A stretch of 64,000 nt of DNA from an uncultured Collinsella sp. (GCA_958421275.1 CATZLI010000008.1:1-64000), one strand, 5' to 3'. Shown: positions 26,756 to 35,611, numbered from the stretch's first letter. Numbers and translations: made by a program. Notes: generated from the sequence alone by a model not told the origin.

Positions 26756-26805
26756 CGCTCAAGCAAAAGGGGTCCGGCAATGGTCGGGCCTCTTTTGCTT
26801 GAGCG
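26756..26805. terminator. Bidirectional terminator between HAD and LacI genes
   Basis: CGCTCAAGCAAAAG (26756-26769) pairs with CTTTTGCTTGAGCG, giving A-rich and T-rich sides for both convergent genes. Confidence 0.8.
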
Positions 26806-26830
26806 GCGACTTAGCATACTTGCGGGCGTG

Positions 26831-27940
26831 CTATAGATACGCGCCGAGGTTGATGGCCGTGGCGTCGGTCTGGCTGCTTGCCCGGGTGCTGGCGCGTTCC
26901 AGCAGGAACGGACGTACCAGTTCTTGGCGGTTGATATCCTCGGCGGCGACTGCGGTGACGGTACGCACTGCGGAGCCGACACGGATATGCTTGATCTTTG
27001 CCGGGGCCTTGTTCTCGATTTGCTCCATCAGCAGTTGGACACCCTTGCGGCCAATCTCGTAGCCCGGGGGCGCTACCGTAGTGAGTGGGACCGATCCGCT
27101 CCAAGCGAGCGGGTTGCCGTCGCATCCGGCCACGCGAACCTGCTCGGGGACGGAGATGCCTTTGTCGACCAATGCCGAGATAACGCCCGAGGCCAGCACG
27201 TCGGTCAGGCCGACGACAAAATCGGGACGTTCGTCCGCGGGGCGCGCGGCGATTTGGGCGCCGATGCCGTAGCCGTCGGCAGCGGTATTCCATTCGCCGG
27301 CGTCGATGACTTCGATCTTGATATCGGGGTGCAGGGCGAGCGCCTTATGAATGCCAAGGACGCGCAGGGTGAGTTGCATAAATGCTGCTCGGCCGACGAC
27401 GACAATATGGTGCGCGCCGCGGGCGATGGCAAGTTCGGCAATGATGCGACCCTGGGCCTCATTGTCGGCCGCTACGTAGTAGCCGGGCTCGGAGCAATGG
27501 ATGTCCAGATGGACGATCGGTACGGGCATCTTGGTCATGGCGGGGTGCCAGTCGGGGGATGCCATGGGCTGAACCATGACGCCGGACATCTGGGTGCCCA
27601 TAAAGTAGCGCAGGTAATGATCCTCGAGAATATCGTCGTTATCGGCGTTGGCGATGAGCAAGTCGTAGCCGTGCTTGCGGGCCTCGTTGTGGGCGCCGCT
27701 GGCGATTTGGAGCGAAAAGCCGTGATCGAGACGGGGGAGCACCAGGCCAAAGGACTTGGTGGCGCCGCCCGCGAGCTGACGGGCGCTTTGGTTGGGCAGG
27801 TAGCCAAGGCGATTGATGGTCTCGTTGATGAGCTTGAGGGTCTCGGGGCGCAGCTTTTCGGGGTGGTTGAGCGCGTTGGAAACCGTGCCCAACGAAACCC
27901 CGGCCTCGCGCGCGACGTCGCTGATTTTTACCTTTGCCAT
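26831..27940 (-). CDS. LacI-family transcriptional regulator
   Basis: 369 residues from ATG 27940 (AAAGGGG upstream); the open frame reaches 28141 through the repeat at 27990-28035, which is not coding. Helix-turn-helix VKISDVAREAGVSLGTVSNALN, a hinge (LPNQSARQLAGG) and a sugar-sensor domain with AGCDGNPLAW. The C-terminal about 30 residues (RASTRASSQTDATAIN) extend past the usual LacI end. Its targets are not obvious; it is divergent from glmS but separated by a repeat and 300 bp, and convergent with the HAD gene. Confidence 0.88.
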   Translation of the reverse strand: MAKVKISDVAREAGVSLGTVSNALNHPEKLRPETLKLINETINRLGYLPNQSARQLAGGATKSFGLVLPRLDHGFSLQIASGAHNEARKHGYDLLIANADNDDILEDHYLRYFMGTQMSGVMVQPMASPDWHPAMTKMPVPIVHLDIHCSEPGYYVAADNEAQGRIIAELAIARGAHHIVVVGRAAFMQLTLRVLGIHKALALHPDIKIEVIDAGEWNTAADGYGIGAQIAARPADERPDFVVGLTDVLASGVISALVDKGISVPEQVRVAGCDGNPLAWSGSVPLTTVAPPGYEIGRKGVQLLMEQIENKAPAKIKHIRVGSAVRTVTAVAAEDINRQELVRPFLLERASTRASSQTDATAINLGAYL

Positions 27941-27989
27941 AGCGGCCCCTTTGATGCGTTTCAAGTACAAGCCAGATTGTAGCATCCCA

Positions 27990-28035
27990 AACCTACCAAA
28001 AAGGGACAGGTTTATTTTGGCAGGTTTATCTGGGG
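27990..28035 (-). repeat. Dispersed GGCAGGTT hairpin repeat, copy 3 (reverse)
   Basis: Reverse-complement copy of the unit at 24318, between the LacI start and the glmS promoter region. Confidence 0.85.
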
Positions 28036-28117
28036 AAACGCCGTTGCCAGCGCGACCACCACGAAGGGGGCAGGTACCTTTGTGGTGGTTTGGACCGGCT
28101 GGACGTGTGTGCATCGG

Positions 28118-28163
28118 GTGGTATCTAAGTTGAGATACCACTTCTGGTATATCAGCTTGCGTT
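28118..28163 (+). promoter_or_regulatory. Overlapping dyads upstream of glmS
   Basis: GTGGTATCT-N6-AGATACCAC (28118-28141) is a perfect 9-bp dyad. The right half also pairs with TGGTATATC just downstream. The GGTATnnACC-like words resemble operators of HutC/NagR-type GntR regulators of amino-sugar genes, which would suit glmS. The gap to 28252 also holds TACAAT near 28173. Confidence 0.45.
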
Positions 28164-28251
28164 TGCGTGAGTACAATACTCGAATGTTATACGTCTCAGC
28201 GCCCCTTGTGCGTGGACGTCTTGCAGTCACGCGAACGAAGGGATTTATCCT

Positions 28252-30099
28252 ATGTGTGGAATTGTCGGCTACACCGGCTCTGATATTGCAAAGAACATCC
28301 TGGTTACGGGCCTCAAGCGTATGGAGTATCGCGGCTATGACTCCTCGGGCGTCGCGCTCGAGGTGGGCGAGGGCGCCGCGGCTCACCTCGACGTCATTCG
28401 CCGCGTGGGCAAGGTTGCGGGCCTGGAGAGCGAGCTTTCCAACATTGACAGCGACGCTACCTGCGGTATCGGCCACACCCGTTGGGCCACCCACGGCAAG
28501 CCCTCCGTCGTTAACGCTCACCCCCACACCAGCTGCGACGGTCGTATCGCCATCGTCCACAACGGCATCATCGAGAACTTCGCCGAGCTGCGCGAAGAGC
28601 TGGAGGGCCGCGGCCACCACTTTAAGAGCGAGACCGACACCGAGGTCTTCGCGCATCTGATCGAAGAGGCTTATGCCGAGACGCACGACCTGATGGCCTC
28701 CGTGCGCGAGGCTTGCACCCACGTGGTCGGTGCCTATGGTCTGGCCGCCGTGTGCGCTGACGAGCCCGGCGTGATCGCCGTGGCCCGCAAGGATTCCCCG
28801 ATCGTGGTCGGCGCGGGCGAGACCGGCGCCTATGTCGCCTCCGATGTCATCGCGCTCATCGACGCCACCCGCGATGTCGTGGTGCTCGAGGACGGTCAGT
28901 TTGCCAAGCTCACGCCCGCAGGCGTCGAGTACACCGACGAGGCCGGCAACGTTATCGAGCCCAAGGTCACCCACATCGACTGGGACCTGGACATGGCAGA
29001 AAAGGGCGGTTATCCCGACTTTATGCTCAAGGAGATTCACGAGCAGCCGCGCGTCGTGCGCGACACGCTGGTTGGTCGTATGACGCCGGCCGGCGAGCTC
29101 GACATCGACGAGCTGGGCCTTTCGCTCGAGGAGCTCAACGACATCGACCGCGTCTACGTGATCGCTTGTGGCACCAGCTATCACGCTGGCCTCATTGCCA
29201 AGAATCTCATTGAGGGCTGGGCTCGCATCCCCACCGAGGTGGAGGCGGCCAGCGAGTTCCGTTATCGCAATCCCATCATCACGCCGACGACGCTCGTCGT
29301 GGCCGTGTCCCAGTCGGGCGAGACGGCCGATACCCTTGCCGCCATTCGAGACGCGCGCATTAAGGGTGCCAAGGTCTTCGGCATCACCAACGTGGTGGGC
29401 AGCCCCGTGGCGCGTGAGAGCGATGGCGTCATCTACACCAAGGCCAACAAGGAGATCGCGGTCGCCTCGACCAAGAGCTTCATCGGCCAGGTCGTGAGCC
29501 TCACGCTGCTGGCTTTGCTGTTGGCGCAGGTCAAGTACCGTCTGACCACCAAGCAGGCGCGCATGCTGTTCCGCGAGCTTTCCGATACGGCCGAGCAGAT
29601 CCAGTGGATTTTGGATACCCAAACCGAGGCCGTGCATGAGGCCGCCCTGCTGTGCAAGGACGCGCAGTCCGCACTGTTCGTGGGCCGCGGCATGGGCGCC
29701 GCTATTTCCTACGAGGGCGCGCTCAAGCTCAAGGAAGTCAGCTACCTGCACGCCGAGGCATATGCCGCCGGCGAGATGAAGCATGGCCCCATTGCCCTGA
29801 TCGACCCGGGCTTTCCTGTCATCGCTGTGGCCACCAAGAGTGCCACCTACGACAAGACCGTGTCGAACCTTATGGAGTGCAAGGCGCGCGGCGCCAAGGT
29901 CATCGTCGTTGCCACCGAGGGCGACGAGGAGATCAACAAGATTGCCGACTGCATCATCCGCGTGCCGGCAGTCCGCGACGTGTTCAGCCCCATCACGGCG
30001 AGTGTCCCGCTGCAGCTGCTCGCCCGCGAGGTCGCCATCCTGCGCGGCTGCGACGTCGACCAGCCCCGTAACCTGGCCAAGAGCGTCACGGTAGAGTAG
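28252..30099 (+). CDS. glmS: Glutamine-fructose-6-phosphate aminotransferase (isomerizing)
   Basis: 615 residues. Makes glucosamine-6-phosphate from fructose-6-phosphate and glutamine, the entry to peptidoglycan amino sugars. The N-terminal glutaminase begins directly with Cys2 (MCGIVGYTG), and the GHTRWATHG segment is intact. Two SIS domains follow (VIACGTSYHAG, SQSGETADTL, VGRGMGAAISYEGALKLKE), ending in the usual DQPRNLAKSVTVE. No glmS ribozyme core is evident in the leader. Confidence 0.97.
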   Translation: MCGIVGYTGSDIAKNILVTGLKRMEYRGYDSSGVALEVGEGAAAHLDVIRRVGKVAGLESELSNIDSDATCGIGHTRWATHGKPSVVNAHPHTSCDGRIAIVHNGIIENFAELREELEGRGHHFKSETDTEVFAHLIEEAYAETHDLMASVREACTHVVGAYGLAAVCADEPGVIAVARKDSPIVVGAGETGAYVASDVIALIDATRDVVVLEDGQFAKLTPAGVEYTDEAGNVIEPKVTHIDWDLDMAEKGGYPDFMLKEIHEQPRVVRDTLVGRMTPAGELDIDELGLSLEELNDIDRVYVIACGTSYHAGLIAKNLIEGWARIPTEVEAASEFRYRNPIITPTTLVVAVSQSGETADTLAAIRDARIKGAKVFGITNVVGSPVARESDGVIYTKANKEIAVASTKSFIGQVVSLTLLALLLAQVKYRLTTKQARMLFRELSDTAEQIQWILDTQTEAVHEAALLCKDAQSALFVGRGMGAAISYEGALKLKEVSYLHAEAYAAGEMKHGPIALIDPGFPVIAVATKSATYDKTVSNLMECKARGAKVIVVATEGDEEINKIADCIIRVPAVRDVFSPITASVPLQLLAREVAILRGCDVDQPRNLAKSVTVE

Positions 30100-30122
30100 T
30101 TGGTTCCGCCGTTCTAGCGACT

Positions 30123-30161
30123 AAAGCCCGGCTCCGCATCAAGACGGAGCCGGGCTTTTTT
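30123..30161 (+). terminator. Terminator of glmS
   Basis: AAAGCCCGGCTCCG with CGGAGCCGGGCTTT, then T4. Confidence 0.9.
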
Positions 30162-30168
30162 GCATTTG

Positions 30169-30214
30169 ACCAGATAAAACCTGACAAAATGAACCTGTCC
30201 CTTTTTGGCAGGTT
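30169..30214 (+). repeat. Dispersed GGCAGGTT hairpin repeat, copy 4
   Basis: Copy of the unit at 24318 (CCTGAC and GAACC variants). Its last bases overlap the stop codon of the converging GntR gene, so it ends that gene as well. Confidence 0.85.
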
Positions 30215-30944
30215 AGCGGAGCTTGCTGGTCTCGAAGTACTCGGGGAACTGGTCCAGAACCTCGGTCTGGTTGCGGAACATCATGTGCAGGTGCTTGCTG
30301 ACCAAAAAGCTCGCTTCGATGGGGTCGCGACCGGCGATAGCGCGGCGAATCTGCTTGTGCTCGTTCACGATGTCCTGATTGTCGAGAACCTGCGTGGCGG
30401 CGCGCAGCCAGCGGAAGCGCTCCAGGTCGGCATTGGTCTCTTCGAGCCACGACCACACGGTGCTGCGACATGCGATGCTAAAAATCATGCGATGCATGAG
30501 GTTGTCGCTCAAAAAGAAGCCGATGCGATCCTCTTCGGCCATGGCCTTTTCCTGCAGCGCGATGGCGCGGTCGAGCTGCTCGATGCCGGCCGACGTGGCG
30601 CGCGCACAACACTCCACAATCACCTGTTTTTCCAGATGCTCGCGGATGTAACAGGCACTCTCGGCAAGGGTGAGGTTGATGGGTGAGACGTAGGTGCCGC
30701 TCTGGGGCACGGTGCGCACCAGGCCTTCCTGCGCCAAGCGAACCAAAGCCTCGCGCACGGGCGTGCGACCCATATCCAGGTCGTCGCAAAGTTGCTTGAC
30801 GCCCAGCTTTTCGCCCGGCTTGTAGTCCAGGTAGACGATTTTGCGTCGAATGGTGTGATAGGACTGGTCCTGTAGGCTCGTTTCCTGCTCGCCGACGTGC
30901 ATCGATTCTTCCATAGCGCCTCGCAACTGTTCTATCAAACTCAT
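30213..30944 (-). CDS. GntR-family regulator with FCD domain
   Basis: 243 residues. Winged helix (about 25-90: YHTIRRKIVYLDYKPGEKL, GRTPVREALVRLAQEGLV) followed by an all-helical FCD ligand domain (about 100-235). FCD regulators usually sense organic acids and control catabolic genes. It is divergent from the YeiH-like exporter gene across 163 bp, the likely target. The stop codon lies in a dispersed hairpin repeat. Confidence 0.88.
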   Translation of the reverse strand: MSLIEQLRGAMEESMHVGEQETSLQDQSYHTIRRKIVYLDYKPGEKLGVKQLCDDLDMGRTPVREALVRLAQEGLVRTVPQSGTYVSPINLTLAESACYIREHLEKQVIVECCARATSAGIEQLDRAIALQEKAMAEEDRIGFFLSDNLMHRMIFSIACRSTVWSWLEETNADLERFRWLRAATQVLDNQDIVNEHKQIRRAIAGRDPIEASFLVSKHLHMMFRNQTEVLDQFPEYFETSKLR

Positions 30945-31107
30945 ATGTCAGTTGTTAATTATGCCGCGAATCAGCTCTCCGCGGTGGGCAATTCGGCTGT
31001 TGCCTGAGAACTATTGCGGCATCTTAGTCTGTGTTTGCGCAAGGCTGCGCTCAATGTTGCCGTATCATAAGCCGTCGCAAACGTGAAATAGAAAGAAGGA
31101 ATCCCAT

Positions 31108-32142
31108 ATGCAACTGGCAAATATCGTACGCGAGCGCTGGAAGGGCGTCTTGTTCTGCCTGATCATCGCCATCCCCGCGACGTTGCTCGGCAAACAGGTT
31201 GAGGTGGTCGGCGGGCCGGTGTTTGCCATCCTCTTTGGCATGGTCCTGGCGCTCGTCTTTCCCAAGAATCGTCGCGAACAGCTCGCCGCCGGTGTCACCT
31301 ATACGTCTAAAAAAGTCTTGCAGTACGCGGTAATCCTGCTTGGCTTTGGCATGAACCTCTCGCAGATTCTGTCCAAAGGCGCTCAGTCGCTGCCGATTAT
31401 CGTGGCGACGATCTCGACCTCGCTTATCATCGCTTTCGTGCTCTGCCGCGTTATGAACGTGCCGGGCAAGATCGCGACGCTTGTGGGTGTGGGTTCGTCG
31501 ATTTGCGGCGGTTCTGCCATCGCCGCGACCGCGCCCGTCATCGATGCCGACGATCGTGAGATTGCCCAGGCTATTTCGGTCATCTTCCTGTTTAACGTTA
31601 TCGCGGCGCTCGTGTTTCCGACGCTCGGCGGCATGTTCGGGCTGACCAACGAGGGCTTTGGCCTGTTTGCCGGCACCGCCATCAACGACACCTCGTCGGT
31701 AACGGCTGCGGCGAGCGCCTGGGACAGTATGCATCCCGGCGCCAATGTGCTCGAAAGCGCCACGGTGGTCAAGCTCACCAGGACGCTGGCCATTATTCCC
31801 ATTACGTTGGTTCTCGCATGCTGGCAGATGCATCTGGCGCGCAAGGCCGGCGGCGACGCCAAAAGCACGTTCTCGCTTAAACGCGCGTTTCCCATGTTCG
31901 TGCTGTTCTTTGTGCTGGCGAGCGTAATCACCACGGTGCTTCAGCTTCCTGCATCCATTACGGCGCCCATCAAGGAGCTGTCGAAGTTCTTTATTGTGAT
32001 GGCCATGGCGGCTATTGGTTTTAATACCGATATCGTCGAGCTGGTCAAAAAGGGCGGCAAGCCCATCGCGCTGGGCTTTTGCTGCTGGATTGGCATTGCG
32101 TGCATGAGTTTGGGAATGCAACACGTACTGGGAATCTGGTAG
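31108..32142 (+). CDS. YeiH-family putative sulfate/anion exporter (UPF0324)
   Basis: 344 residues, about ten hydrophobic helices. YeiH-family signatures are GPVFAILFGM near the start, SSICGGSAIAATAPVI and GTAINDTSSVTAA. The transport role is predicted from family only; some members are linked to sulfonate, taurine or purine metabolism. AAGAAGGAA precedes the ATG. It is divergent from the GntR gene and is followed by a regulator gene in the same direction. Confidence 0.88.
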   Translation: MQLANIVRERWKGVLFCLIIAIPATLLGKQVEVVGGPVFAILFGMVLALVFPKNRREQLAAGVTYTSKKVLQYAVILLGFGMNLSQILSKGAQSLPIIVATISTSLIIAFVLCRVMNVPGKIATLVGVGSSICGGSAIAATAPVIDADDREIAQAISVIFLFNVIAALVFPTLGGMFGLTNEGFGLFAGTAINDTSSVTAAASAWDSMHPGANVLESATVVKLTRTLAIIPITLVLACWQMHLARKAGGDAKSTFSLKRAFPMFVLFFVLASVITTVLQLPASITAPIKELSKFFIVMAMAAIGFNTDIVELVKKGGKPIALGFCCWIGIACMSLGMQHVLGIW

Positions 32143-32195
32143 AGAAGTAGCTTATTTGCGTGCTGCGTGCTGGTGAGCGCATTCTCACGGTGGAG

Positions 32196-32282
32196 CGATA
32201 GGAGCTCTTGCGGGTATGGCTTGTCCGCAGGTTTATAAGTCCCGAAGAGCTCTTATCGCCCCGCCAGGATGGCGATGCGGGG
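32196..32282 (+). other. Structured leader before the NtrC-like regulator gene
   Basis: A 14-nt arm at 32196-32209 pairs with 32245-32258 (one mismatch) around an inner TGCGG/CCGCA hairpin, directly followed by CCCCGCC and GCGGGG (32259-32282). No known riboswitch motif was recognised. It lies 127 bp before the start codon. Confidence 0.5.
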
Positions 32283-32408
32283 CAACACCTATACTCGCAG
32301 GACGGCGCTTTCTGCCCTATAGTGTTTGGTGAGCAATATCGTTCAATTTTGAAACACTCGGTCGTGCGACCGCCGGCGGTTGCACGTCGCCGCGGACAGG
32401 GGCAAATC

Positions 32409-33626
32409 ATGGATAGCGATGCCAAGCTGAACATCTTGACCGATGCCCTAGCTGCTGCCGGGGCCTCGGCATTGGCAATCGATGCGCGTGGGGACGTCGC
32501 GATCTCTACCATGAATGGCGCGGCGCTTGAGCGGGATGTGGCGGCTTTTGTCGCTGAGCGTCTCGACCGTATAGGAGACGGCGCGCGTCTGGTTATGGGG
32601 CGTGAGGGTACGCGCCTGAGCCTGACCGTTCGCCCCACCGACAAAGAGGGCGGGGGGCTTTGGGTCGTCGTGGTCCGCGAGGTGCGCGGCGCCGCGGCGC
32701 ATGCGGGCATCGAGTGGCTCAACGCCGACGAGGTTGAGGCCCGCTACGAATCGAGCGCGTACGGCATCGTTGAGGGTGCCGCTGCGGTAGCTGCACCGGT
32801 TGCCGAGAGCTACGCGCGCGGTGTGCCCCTTATGCTCGAGGGTGAGCTGGGAGCGGGTCAGGTTGAGATCGCCAAGCGCCTCTATCTGGACGGTCCTTTT
32901 GCCGATCAGCCCTTTGTTTCCGTCGCGCTCGATGAACTCACCGATCGCGGTTGGCGCCATGTGCTCAAAAGCGCCGAATCGCCGTTGTTCCAAACGGGGC
33001 TGACCCTTTGCATTGAGGGCTGGAACGCGGTTGGCCCCCAGCGCCTCCGCGAGCTGGTCTCCACGATGGCCGACACCGCGTTGGCGACGCGCTGCCATGT
33101 GGTGCTGACGGCGAATGACATGCCGGGCGGCAGCGAAAGTGATCAAGCCGCCTTTGTGACCGAGCGCTTCGCCTGTGCGGTGAGCGTGGCGCCGGCAATC
33201 GCCGAGCAGGGAGCCGCGTCGACGAAGGTTGCGCGCTATTTGGAATATCTCGCTGACGCATTTGGGACGGCAGCGCCCACGCTGTCTTCCGCGGCGACGA
33301 AGACGCTCGATGCTTACCGCTGGCCGCGCAATTATCTGCAGCTCCGCGAGGTCTCGGAACGACTGTATATATTGGTGGGGGCGGGCGCGGTGGACCGCGC
33401 TGTGGCGGAGGAAGTGCTCGCCCAAGAGGACGTGATTAAGACCGCAGCCTTTGGCGCCCCGACGCTCGAAAGCGACCTGTATATCCTGCGACCGCTGGCC
33501 GATACCGAGCGAGATATCGCGCATCTGGTTGTAGATCATCTCCACGGCAACCGAACCCGTGCGGCGGAGGTACTGGGCATAAGCCGTACAACGCTGTGGC
33601 GCTTGCTGAAGGACGATGACCGTTGA
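32409..33626 (+). CDS. NtrC-like regulator with degenerate AAA+ domain and Fis-type HTH
   Basis: 405 residues from ATG 32409. The frame stays open to 32208 through the structured leader, which is probably untranslated. The C-terminal helix-turn-helix (HLHGNRTRAAEVLGISRTTLWRLLK) is that of sigma-54 activators. The middle region follows the activator AAA+ order, but Walker A reads GELGAGQVEIA (GxxGxGKE expected) and no GAFTGA loop is seen, so it probably cannot work as a sigma-54 ATPase. The N-terminal 100 residues may be a PAS-like sensor. The YeiH gene upstream is a likely target. Confidence 0.75.
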   Translation: MDSDAKLNILTDALAAAGASALAIDARGDVAISTMNGAALERDVAAFVAERLDRIGDGARLVMGREGTRLSLTVRPTDKEGGGLWVVVVREVRGAAAHAGIEWLNADEVEARYESSAYGIVEGAAAVAAPVAESYARGVPLMLEGELGAGQVEIAKRLYLDGPFADQPFVSVALDELTDRGWRHVLKSAESPLFQTGLTLCIEGWNAVGPQRLRELVSTMADTALATRCHVVLTANDMPGGSESDQAAFVTERFACAVSVAPAIAEQGAASTKVARYLEYLADAFGTAAPTLSSAATKTLDAYRWPRNYLQLREVSERLYILVGAGAVDRAVAEEVLAQEDVIKTAAFGAPTLESDLYILRPLADTERDIAHLVVDHLHGNRTRAAEVLGISRTTLWRLLKDDDR

Positions 33627-33710
33627 GCGAGGCGCCCGTGACCGCGCGCGACGCGTGTGCTACAGTCCAAAGCGTTATTGTTTCGATTTGGTTACGGCGT
33701 GCGAGGGCAT

Positions 33711-34286
33711 ATGGCTGAGACTTCAAAACCGAGCCGCAGAAGGCGGAGTGCCGCGCCGGTCAACCGACGCACGACATCGGTGACGTGGGGTAAACACGCC
33801 TCGGGGTTTGATGGCTCGTTCAAGCGCACTAAATACGGCTATCCTTCGGCAAGCGCCCGCTTGGCAATGCAGGCAGAGTCCTCGCTGTGGGGCCGCAAAC
33901 GCGTGGTGGGCTCAAAGCTCAAGCACGACGGAACGCTCGGCTACATCAGCCGCGGGGCGGCTCGCCGCAGTGGACTCAATCCGGCTGGTTGGCATCGTTA
34001 TGTTCCGATCGTGGCCGTCGTTGCAGTGATCGTCATCGCACTCGCTGCGCTTGGCTACGCCGGCGGTGGCGCCAACTTGGACGCAGTGTTTAAATCGCCC
34101 GAGCTCGCGCATGCAGGCACAGAAGTTATCGAGGGCGCTCAGACCCAGACAGGCGTCGCGCCCCAGCGCGGCATCGTCGCGGCGGCCACCACCATCGCCG
34201 ATGCTCAAAAGGACGAAGACAAGCAAGGCGACGACGCCGAAACGACCCAGACAAGCGAAGCGACGACAACTCAAATATCAACATAG
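33711..34286 (+). CDS. Single-pass membrane protein of unknown function
   Basis: 191 residues, not recognised. The first 95 residues are strongly basic (RRRRSAAPVNRR, KHASGFDGSFKRTKYGY) and lie before one membrane helix (about 97-117). The outer 70 residues are acidic and Thr/Gln-rich, low complexity (DDAETTQTSEATTTQ). Start chosen at 33711; the ribosome-binding site is weak. A hairpin follows directly. Confidence 0.6.
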   Translation: MAETSKPSRRRRSAAPVNRRTTSVTWGKHASGFDGSFKRTKYGYPSASARLAMQAESSLWGRKRVVGSKLKHDGTLGYISRGAARRSGLNPAGWHRYVPIVAVVAVIVIALAALGYAGGGANLDAVFKSPELAHAGTEVIEGAQTQTGVAPQRGIVAAATTIADAQKDEDKQGDDAETTQTSEATTTQIST

Positions 34287-34288
34287 CT

Positions 34289-34323
34289 TGCCGGCAGAAG
34301 GGGACGTTCCTTTTCTGCCGGCA
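34289..34323. terminator. Hairpin with GGGACG centre after the membrane-protein gene
   Basis: TGCCGGCAGAAGG pairs with CCTTTTCTGCCGGCA around GGGACGTT (one bulge). It serves both convergent genes and belongs with the GGGAC-centred hairpins at 6670, 21185 and 39856. Confidence 0.6.
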
Positions 34324-34341
34324 GTTTGGGACACTCCTGCG

Positions 34342-34863
34342 CTACTTGACGTACACCACGTTGTTGCGGCGGGGTTTGGGCTCGGGTAGCGTGTCCTCGG
34401 CATAGCCCAGAATGCAGTTACCGACACCGCGCAGGCTTCCGTCGGCGGGCAGACCCCACTTGGTCAGCAGTTCCAGTCCCTCGGGTGAGTCAAAGACCTC
34501 GTGCGCGCGGTGGATCCAACACGAATCGACGCCCAGCGCATAGGCTGCGTTGAGCAGGTTGCCCATGGCGAGCGAGCCGTCTTCCAGGTGCGTGGGCACG
34601 CTGCGGTCGACGAGCACCACCACAACGGTCTTGGCGCCGTAGAAGGGATCTCCCTCGCTGCCCATAACTTGTGCGTTGAGTTGCGAGAGACGCTCGACGG
34701 TTGCGGGGTCGGTGACGGCGACGAATGTGACCGGCTGGCGTCCCATGCCGCTCGGCGCGTACTGGCCGGCTTCGATAATGCGTGCGAGCTTCTCGGCCTC
34801 GACAGGGCGATCGCTGTATTTGCGGCAGCTGCGGCGGTGGATGAGCGCTTCGATGGTCTCCAT
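34342..34863 (-). CDS. Nitroreductase-family protein
   Basis: 173 residues from ATG 34863 with AGGAGG upstream. FMN-binding nitroreductase fold: IHRRSCRKYSDRPVE at the start, AGQYAPSGMGRQP, and SCWIHRAHEVFDSPEG. Such enzymes reduce nitroaromatics, quinones or flavins with NAD(P)H. The physiological substrate is unknown. Short for the family, like other gut-anaerobe members. Confidence 0.85.
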   Translation of the reverse strand: METIEALIHRRSCRKYSDRPVEAEKLARIIEAGQYAPSGMGRQPVTFVAVTDPATVERLSQLNAQVMGSEGDPFYGAKTVVVVLVDRSVPTHLEDGSLAMGNLLNAAYALGVDSCWIHRAHEVFDSPEGLELLTKWGLPADGSLRGVGNCILGYAEDTLPEPKPRRNNVVYVK

Positions 34864-35153
34864 GGGTCCTCCTGACGTTGGTTTCGTTGCCTCGTTCTTA
34901 CCCGCCGAACCAAAACCGTAATCGCGCAGCCGGCCCCAAACAATGCAAGCTACCAAGTGGAAAAGTTGGTTTGCATAAAACTTCAGCCAGAATGTGATAA
35001 ACCGGTGGGATGGTTAAACGTTTTATCCCGTCTACCCTGCGGTTTTTTACCACTTGCCTAAATGATGTGCGCATAAGCTCTGATAAAGGTTTTACTAAAG
35101 GAGCACCAACGTTTATCAACGCGCCATGGTGGCGCCGGGCCAGGAGGTAAATC

Positions 35154-35444
35154 ATGTTCCAGGCTGGAGATGTCGTCGAGACCGACTTCGAAGGATTTCT
35201 GAAGCTGCTGCGTTCCAAGACGCGCGCTTTTGTGTCGATTAACGATCACGAGTACTACATCACGCACACCGATGGCTATTGGCGTGTTCAGGATTGCGAG
35301 GCCCTCAACGATAAGGGCCACTTTACTGACTGCTCCGAGCTGGTCAACACGGTCTGCGAGGTCGTCGAACTGCCGTGGATCTGCGGCAAGAGCCTGCACG
35401 ACAGCTTCTCGGGAGCCACGGTCTACGAGGCCGTCGCTGCCTAA
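35154..35444 (+). CDS. Conserved small hypothetical protein
   Basis: 96 residues with a strong AGGAGG site 7 nt before the ATG, so it is expressed. Acidic, soluble, with no signal peptide; contains DHEYYITHTDGYWRVQDCEA and several cysteines (four). No family recognised. The 200-bp upstream region has a GCGCCA/TGGCGC dyad at 35121-35135, and a strong terminator follows. Confidence 0.7.
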   Translation: MFQAGDVVETDFEGFLKLLRSKTRAFVSINDHEYYITHTDGYWRVQDCEALNDKGHFTDCSELVNTVCEVVELPWICGKSLHDSFSGATVYEAVAA

Positions 35445-35470
35445 CAGCCAACAACCGATATTCTCTCGCA

Positions 35471-35507
35471 ACCGCCGGCGCCGCCCTCGCGCCGGCGGTC
35501 TTTTTTG
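35471..35507 (+). terminator. Terminator of the small hypothetical gene
   Basis: ACCGCCGGCGC with GCGCCGGCGGT, then CTTTTTT. Confidence 0.9.
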
Positions 35508-35555
35508 TCGATATGCTTATGTGGAGCCGACCATAGACAACGAGCTTATTGACGA

Positions 35556-35607
35556 TAGTCAAAACTCGGACTAATGTAGAGATATGAATTGGTCAAAACT
35601 CGGACTA
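35556..35607 (+). promoter_or_regulatory. Repeated MarR operator
   Basis: GTCAAAACTCGGACTA occurs identically at 35558-35573 and 35592-35607, 34 bp apart (about three helical turns). Each copy is also a dyad, TAGTC-N8-GACTA (first copy) or TGGTC-N8-GACTA. They lie directly before the MarR start, fitting autorepression and control of the exporter operon. Confidence 0.75.
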
Positions 35608-35611
35608 TCGA

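Noticed and set aside
28036..28251. glmS ribozyme
   Set aside because: The conserved ribozyme core directly before glmS is not seen.
28012..29784. 590-codon open frame opposite glmS
   Set aside because: glmS is certain; the reverse frame has no recognisable domain and starts in a repeat.
32208..32408. N-terminal extension of the NtrC-like regulator
   Set aside because: The extra 67 codons fall in a strongly structured leader and there is a better start at 32409.
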